Source: Bacillota bacterium
GTDB taxonomy: Bacteria > Bacillota > Clostridia > Lachnospirales > Lachnospiraceae
DNA: 64,000 nt
Direction of reading: 5' to 3'
Assembly (NCBI GenBank): GCA_023458035.1
Contig: JAEXAX010000001.1
Coordinates: 8,705 to 72,704 of the forward strand
The position numbers and the translations under genes are program-made. Below the pieces are notes generated by a model, which worked only from the letters and a program-made list of their open reading frames with translations, was not told the DNA's origin and did no database searches. This document shows positions 61,079 to 64,000 of this stretch, one piece after another. Every line of letters starts with the position of its first letter. Position 1 is the stretch's first letter.

Positions 61079-63880
61079 CTATGCTTTGTGATCACAACGT
61101 TTGAAGCCGACTGCCATTATGGCCGAAACAGCTATTGCACAAAGAAATAAACTGATTGCCGACGATTTCCCTGTCAGTATACCGGTCGGAACGATATGAC
61201 TGCTGTCATATGTATTTGTCACTGTCACACTGATATCCTGTACCCCCATGGTCACCGCTGTCAAGTCGGCCGTGCCGGCGGCCTGATCGGTAGAAACCGG
61301 GCCGTTCGAAGCAGAAACCAAATAATTTCTTCCGATGCCGGCTCCCGCTTCCCGGACCTTAATGACTGTTCCCTTCTTTAAATCCGAAAAACGGTATGAT
61401 TGTCCGTCTTTTAATTCAATATTCTGCTCTTTTCCATCTATACTCACAGTGAAATGAAACATCCGACTACGATCCGCGTATTCACCCTCCACCTTTTTGG
61501 TGAGGGTAAAGGATGACAATCTGCTGTTCGTCATGGAAAAGCGGGCGGCGTCCAGCTTGACCATATCACCGGCTGTATATCCCGCTACCGGCATCTCTTT
61601 CAGTGTATAGTCGATGGCAGCTGCCTTCGTATCATACTTCAGCAGCTCCTCCGAGCTGCCCTGCCAGATATCGCCGGTCCGGCCTTCTCGTTTTAACGCA
61701 ATGCTCTTTCCGGTGTCTTTGCCGTTTGCCCATATGGCAAACCGAATTTCCGGTCGATCGGCATTTGTACCGCCTTCCCAATGTTTTTCGATCTGCAGCC
61801 GCACGGTTTCCGTCTTGGGTCGATTGGTAACGGTGATCGAACGGGTCTTGGCCAGCCTCGTCAGCGTCACCTTGCCGTCTGTCCGATCGGCTGCATTCTT
61901 CTCATCATCCAAATAGGTCGGCGGCAGCATTGCTTCATCCGCCTCTTCCACCACCTGATACTGACCATAGGCTAACTCTTTCAGTTCTTTGGTCTCTCCG
62001 GCCGCCAGCGAAAACCGCAGGGCAGGCTGAAGCACCCCGTCCAAATAAACATTGAAGAAAAACTGCTTGGCCTGCCGGCCGGAGACAGTTGTCAAATCCT
62101 GTCTGGTCGGATTAGAAATAAACTGCTTCGTCACCTTTATGCTCCCAAGCTTCTTTTCCCGGTTTACGACCTTGATCGCATAGGCAGGCTTCTGATCCCG
62201 CGCATCCAGCATAAAACGATTGCCGCTCAGTATTTTCTGATCGGTATCATTGCGCAGATCCTGTGGGATCTCGATCGTTGTTTCATAATCTGCCAGACCG
62301 GAAGCTGAACCGTCAGCATTTTTACTGCCGGTTTCTTCGATCTGATAAACCGTATTTTCAAAAAAATCCAGTAAAACCTTGCGCTGCCCGGCTGCAAGCG
62401 TATATTCCGCAGCCGACTGTCCGGCCGGCATAACCGATAAGCTAAAACTGCGCCCATCCGGCGTGGGCAAAACCGTTACACCGCCGTTCATATACTGATA
62501 ATCGGAAATGACGTTTCCCTGACTGTCGATCAGTTGTTTTTCTATAATCAGCAATCTGGGCTGCACCCTTGGCTTGGGAAATTCCCGCGTATGCTGCTTC
62601 CCATCCAGTCCGATAAATGAAACAGCCGCCGCACCATTCGTCCGATACAACCCGTCGGCCGGCACCGGCTCCTTTAGGATCTCGGAATCAATGGTGACCC
62701 GATATTTGATCTCAGCATATCTGACCCCCGGCACACCGGACAGAGGGGTTTTCAGATCGCCGAGCTGCCATGACAACGTCCTGCTCGTTTCATTGACGCT
62801 AAAGGTTCCCTCACTTGCCCGAATATCTTTCACACTATTGACCGGAATCAAAAAGCCGCCCCCCATGGGATCAGTCACGGCAGCCTGCTTCATACTGCCC
62901 TGGATCCGGCCGGCGATCTCGCTGAAGATTTCCTGCAGCGCCGATGTATCTGTGGTTTCGATAAACTGACTGCTGTTGCTGGCCATCTGGCGCAGTACCC
63001 GATTGCCATTCTCCCCGGCTGCCAGGGCAATGGTATAGACGGAATAATTTGAACGCTTGGCAAAGTCGGCTTCATCTATGGCGGCCGCTCCGAGATCCTC
63101 GAAGTTCAGGTTACTATTCGTGTAATATCCATTAAACATCGCGTATCCCATACCGGTCACGGTATTTGAATATTCGTTTTCCGGCACTCCGGAATTTGTA
63201 ACAGCATAATACTGCCCCCTCTGAAGGGAATACCGATATCCGGTATATCCGGTAACGCTGTATTGCATCCCCGCCGGCAGCCATCTCCAGGAGCTGTAGG
63301 CCGACCGATTTTTGATCTGGTACGCCAGTGTCGGCTCACCGTCCGATAAAAAAACGATATGCTTATGATCGGCATTTGAATTGCGCAGAATCTCTCTGGC
63401 CGTTCTCATGCCGCCCTGTGTAAAGGTTGCGCCGTTCGCCTGCAGACCGTCGATAGCCGTTTTCAGACTCTCCTTATTATTGGTCAGGTTCTGATCGATC
63501 CGCACATCCCTTGAGAATGATACCACTGCGATTCTGGTGGTATCCGAAGGCAGTAATTGATCAACAAAATTCTGAGCGGCTTTTTTAGCCTTGACCATTC
63601 GATCATTCGGCGTTCTGCCGTCAGCATTCACTTTCATACTGCCGGAACGATCCAGTACCAGCACAATATCGGAGGTCTTTTTTTCATCCATGGCCTCTAC
63701 CCGCAGGGTAATATCCCAGGTATTGATCTTGCCCGGCACCGGCTCAGCCTGTTTAAACAGCATGACCTCTCCCGGCGTCTGCGGATGGTCTGCTCCGGGT
63801 GTCGGCCCCGGCTTGGCAGCTGATACGGCTGTTTGCGTTCCCGGTTCGTTTTGATTCAGTGCATCCGCGATCGAAGTCAC
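61079..63880 (-). CDS. vWA/Cna-B surface protein, N-terminus missing
   Basis: 933 residues. A vWA domain (about 70-330) carries the MIDAS DRSGSM; it is followed by Cna-B-like isopeptide domains (about 600-700, 700-790, 790-895: GSIKVTKQF, VRLQIEKHWEGG, SSFTLTKKVEG) and a C-terminal wall-sorting signal: HIVPTGI, a membrane helix and the basic end KRCDHKA. The sorting motif is not canonical LPxTG. It lacks a signal peptide; the frame opens with GTG 63880 after an in-frame stop at 63917-63919. So the true start lies beyond the window or the gene has been cut. Likely an adhesin or pilin tip protein. Confidence 0.8.
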   Translation of the reverse strand: MTSIADALNQNEPGTQTAVSAAKPGPTPGADHPQTPGEVMLFKQAEPVPGKINTWDITLRVEAMDEKKTSDIVLVLDRSGSMKVNADGRTPNDRMVKAKKAAQNFVDQLLPSDTTRIAVVSFSRDVRIDQNLTNNKESLKTAIDGLQANGATFTQGGMRTAREILRNSNADHKHIVFLSDGEPTLAYQIKNRSAYSSWRWLPAGMQYSVTGYTGYRYSLQRGQYYAVTNSGVPENEYSNTVTGMGYAMFNGYYTNSNLNFEDLGAAAIDEADFAKRSNYSVYTIALAAGENGNRVLRQMASNSSQFIETTDTSALQEIFSEIAGRIQGSMKQAAVTDPMGGGFLIPVNSVKDIRASEGTFSVNETSRTLSWQLGDLKTPLSGVPGVRYAEIKYRVTIDSEILKEPVPADGLYRTNGAAAVSFIGLDGKQHTREFPKPRVQPRLLIIEKQLIDSQGNVISDYQYMNGGVTVLPTPDGRSFSLSVMPAGQSAAEYTLAAGQRKVLLDFFENTVYQIEETGSKNADGSASGLADYETTIEIPQDLRNDTDQKILSGNRFMLDARDQKPAYAIKVVNREKKLGSIKVTKQFISNPTRQDLTTVSGRQAKQFFFNVYLDGVLQPALRFSLAAGETKELKELAYGQYQVVEEADEAMLPPTYLDDEKNAADRTDGKVTLTRLAKTRSITVTNRPKTETVRLQIEKHWEGGTNADRPEIRFAIWANGKDTGKSIALKREGRTGDIWQGSSEELLKYDTKAAAIDYTLKEMPVAGYTAGDMVKLDAARFSMTNSRLSSFTLTKKVEGEYADRSRMFHFTVSIDGKEQNIELKDGQSYRFSDLKKGTVIKVREAGAGIGRNYLVSASNGPVSTDQAAGTADLTAVTMGVQDISVTVTNTYDSSHIVPTGILTGKSSAISLFLCAIAVSAIMAVGFKRCDHKA

Positions 63881-64000
63881 TATCCACCAGCTCAGCTGGT
63901 GGTTTATCTCCGCCCCTCATAAGGGGCAATTTCTGCCTCGCCCCGAAGGGCGGTGTCACAAGCGTGTTACTCGGCCGCCTTATAAGGCGGTACTTTTTAT
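63881..64000 (-). mobile_element. Hairpin array, possible IS200/IS605-type end
   Basis: Four hairpins in about 110 bases: CCACCAGCT/AGCTGGTGG (63884-63902), GCCCCT/AGGGGC (63912-63927), CGCCC/GGGCG (63939-63952) and the perfect 16-base palindrome CCGCCTTATAAGGCGG (63975-63990). Such hairpin ends occur on IS200/IS605 elements, where the RNA next to tnpB is also structured. No transposase gene is in the window. The array begins where the surface protein loses its N-terminus. A transposon call is inference. Confidence 0.4.

Noticed and set aside
63753..63959. 68-residue ORF in the other frame on the minus strand at the window edge
   Set aside because: It overlaps the hairpins and the surface protein start and has no Shine-Dalgarno sequence or family match.

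Overview
The window looks like a chromosomal segment of a Gram-positive anaerobe of the Clostridia, most likely Lachnospiraceae or a close relative; genus and species cannot be fixed from sequence alone. The evidence is the gene set and order: recG downstream of fakA (yloV) and yloU, addAB in place of recBCD, recU, an FtsK/SpoIIIE translocase, formate-THF ligase with folD, a PPi-type phosphofructokinase, and a DUF5717-like/DUF5716-like pair that I know from memory in this group. Nearly all genes lie on the minus strand; only nox, a yprB-like exonuclease gene and pfp lie on the plus strand. Base composition is roughly balanced, with one clearly AT-rich islet at about 9.5-10.5 kb.

Layout in minus-strand units, read from high to low coordinates. 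(1) 61-64 kb: a vWA/Cna-B surface protein without a signal peptide, abutting a run of four hairpins at the window edge that resembles the end of an IS200/IS605-type element. (2) 58.6-60.9 kb: a MsmK/UgpC-type sugar ABC ATPase and a CdaR/PucR-like regulator. (3) 44.6-58.6 kb: a preQ1-I riboswitch and queT, then a four-gene module of unknown function (a 1197-aa BACON-like/helical-repeat protein, an actin-fold-like protein, a TPR-like protein and a PHP hydrolase), then addB and addA. (4) pfp diverges from argS-yerC. (5) 37.7-40.9 kb: a metal-resistance operon (ArsR-type repressor, HMA chaperone, P1B-ATPase, GNAT) with an operator inside its promoter. (6) 33.2-37.6 kb: phoH, ybeY, proB, ynzC, a 5-formyl-THF cyclo-ligase gene and proA. 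(7) yprB-like and nox on the plus strand. (8) 22.5-30.1 kb: membrane protein, leuS, an mgsA-like gene, rsmD, coaD, a coiled-coil gene and pepD, bounded by a visible promoter and terminator. (9) 11.8-22.5 kb: an RsuA-type and an RluA-type pseudouridine synthase, SDR, recU, yebC, a CFI-box-like gene, spoIIIE, fhs and folD. (10) tRNA-Arg(CCG) and an SH3b surface protein. (11) The AT-rich islet with one orphan membrane protein. (12) 0-9.4 kb: an RluF-type synthase, ligA, yloU, fakA, recG and a heterodimeric ABC exporter whose second subunit runs off the window.

Most of the window is housekeeping: DNA repair and recombination (RecG, RecU, AddAB, LigA), translation and RNA modification, one-carbon metabolism and proline synthesis. 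The less explained parts are the DUF5716/DUF5717-like module, the divergent methylglyoxal-synthase-fold protein, AddB without a Walker A motif, the palindrome cluster between argS and pfp, and the hairpin array at the right edge.
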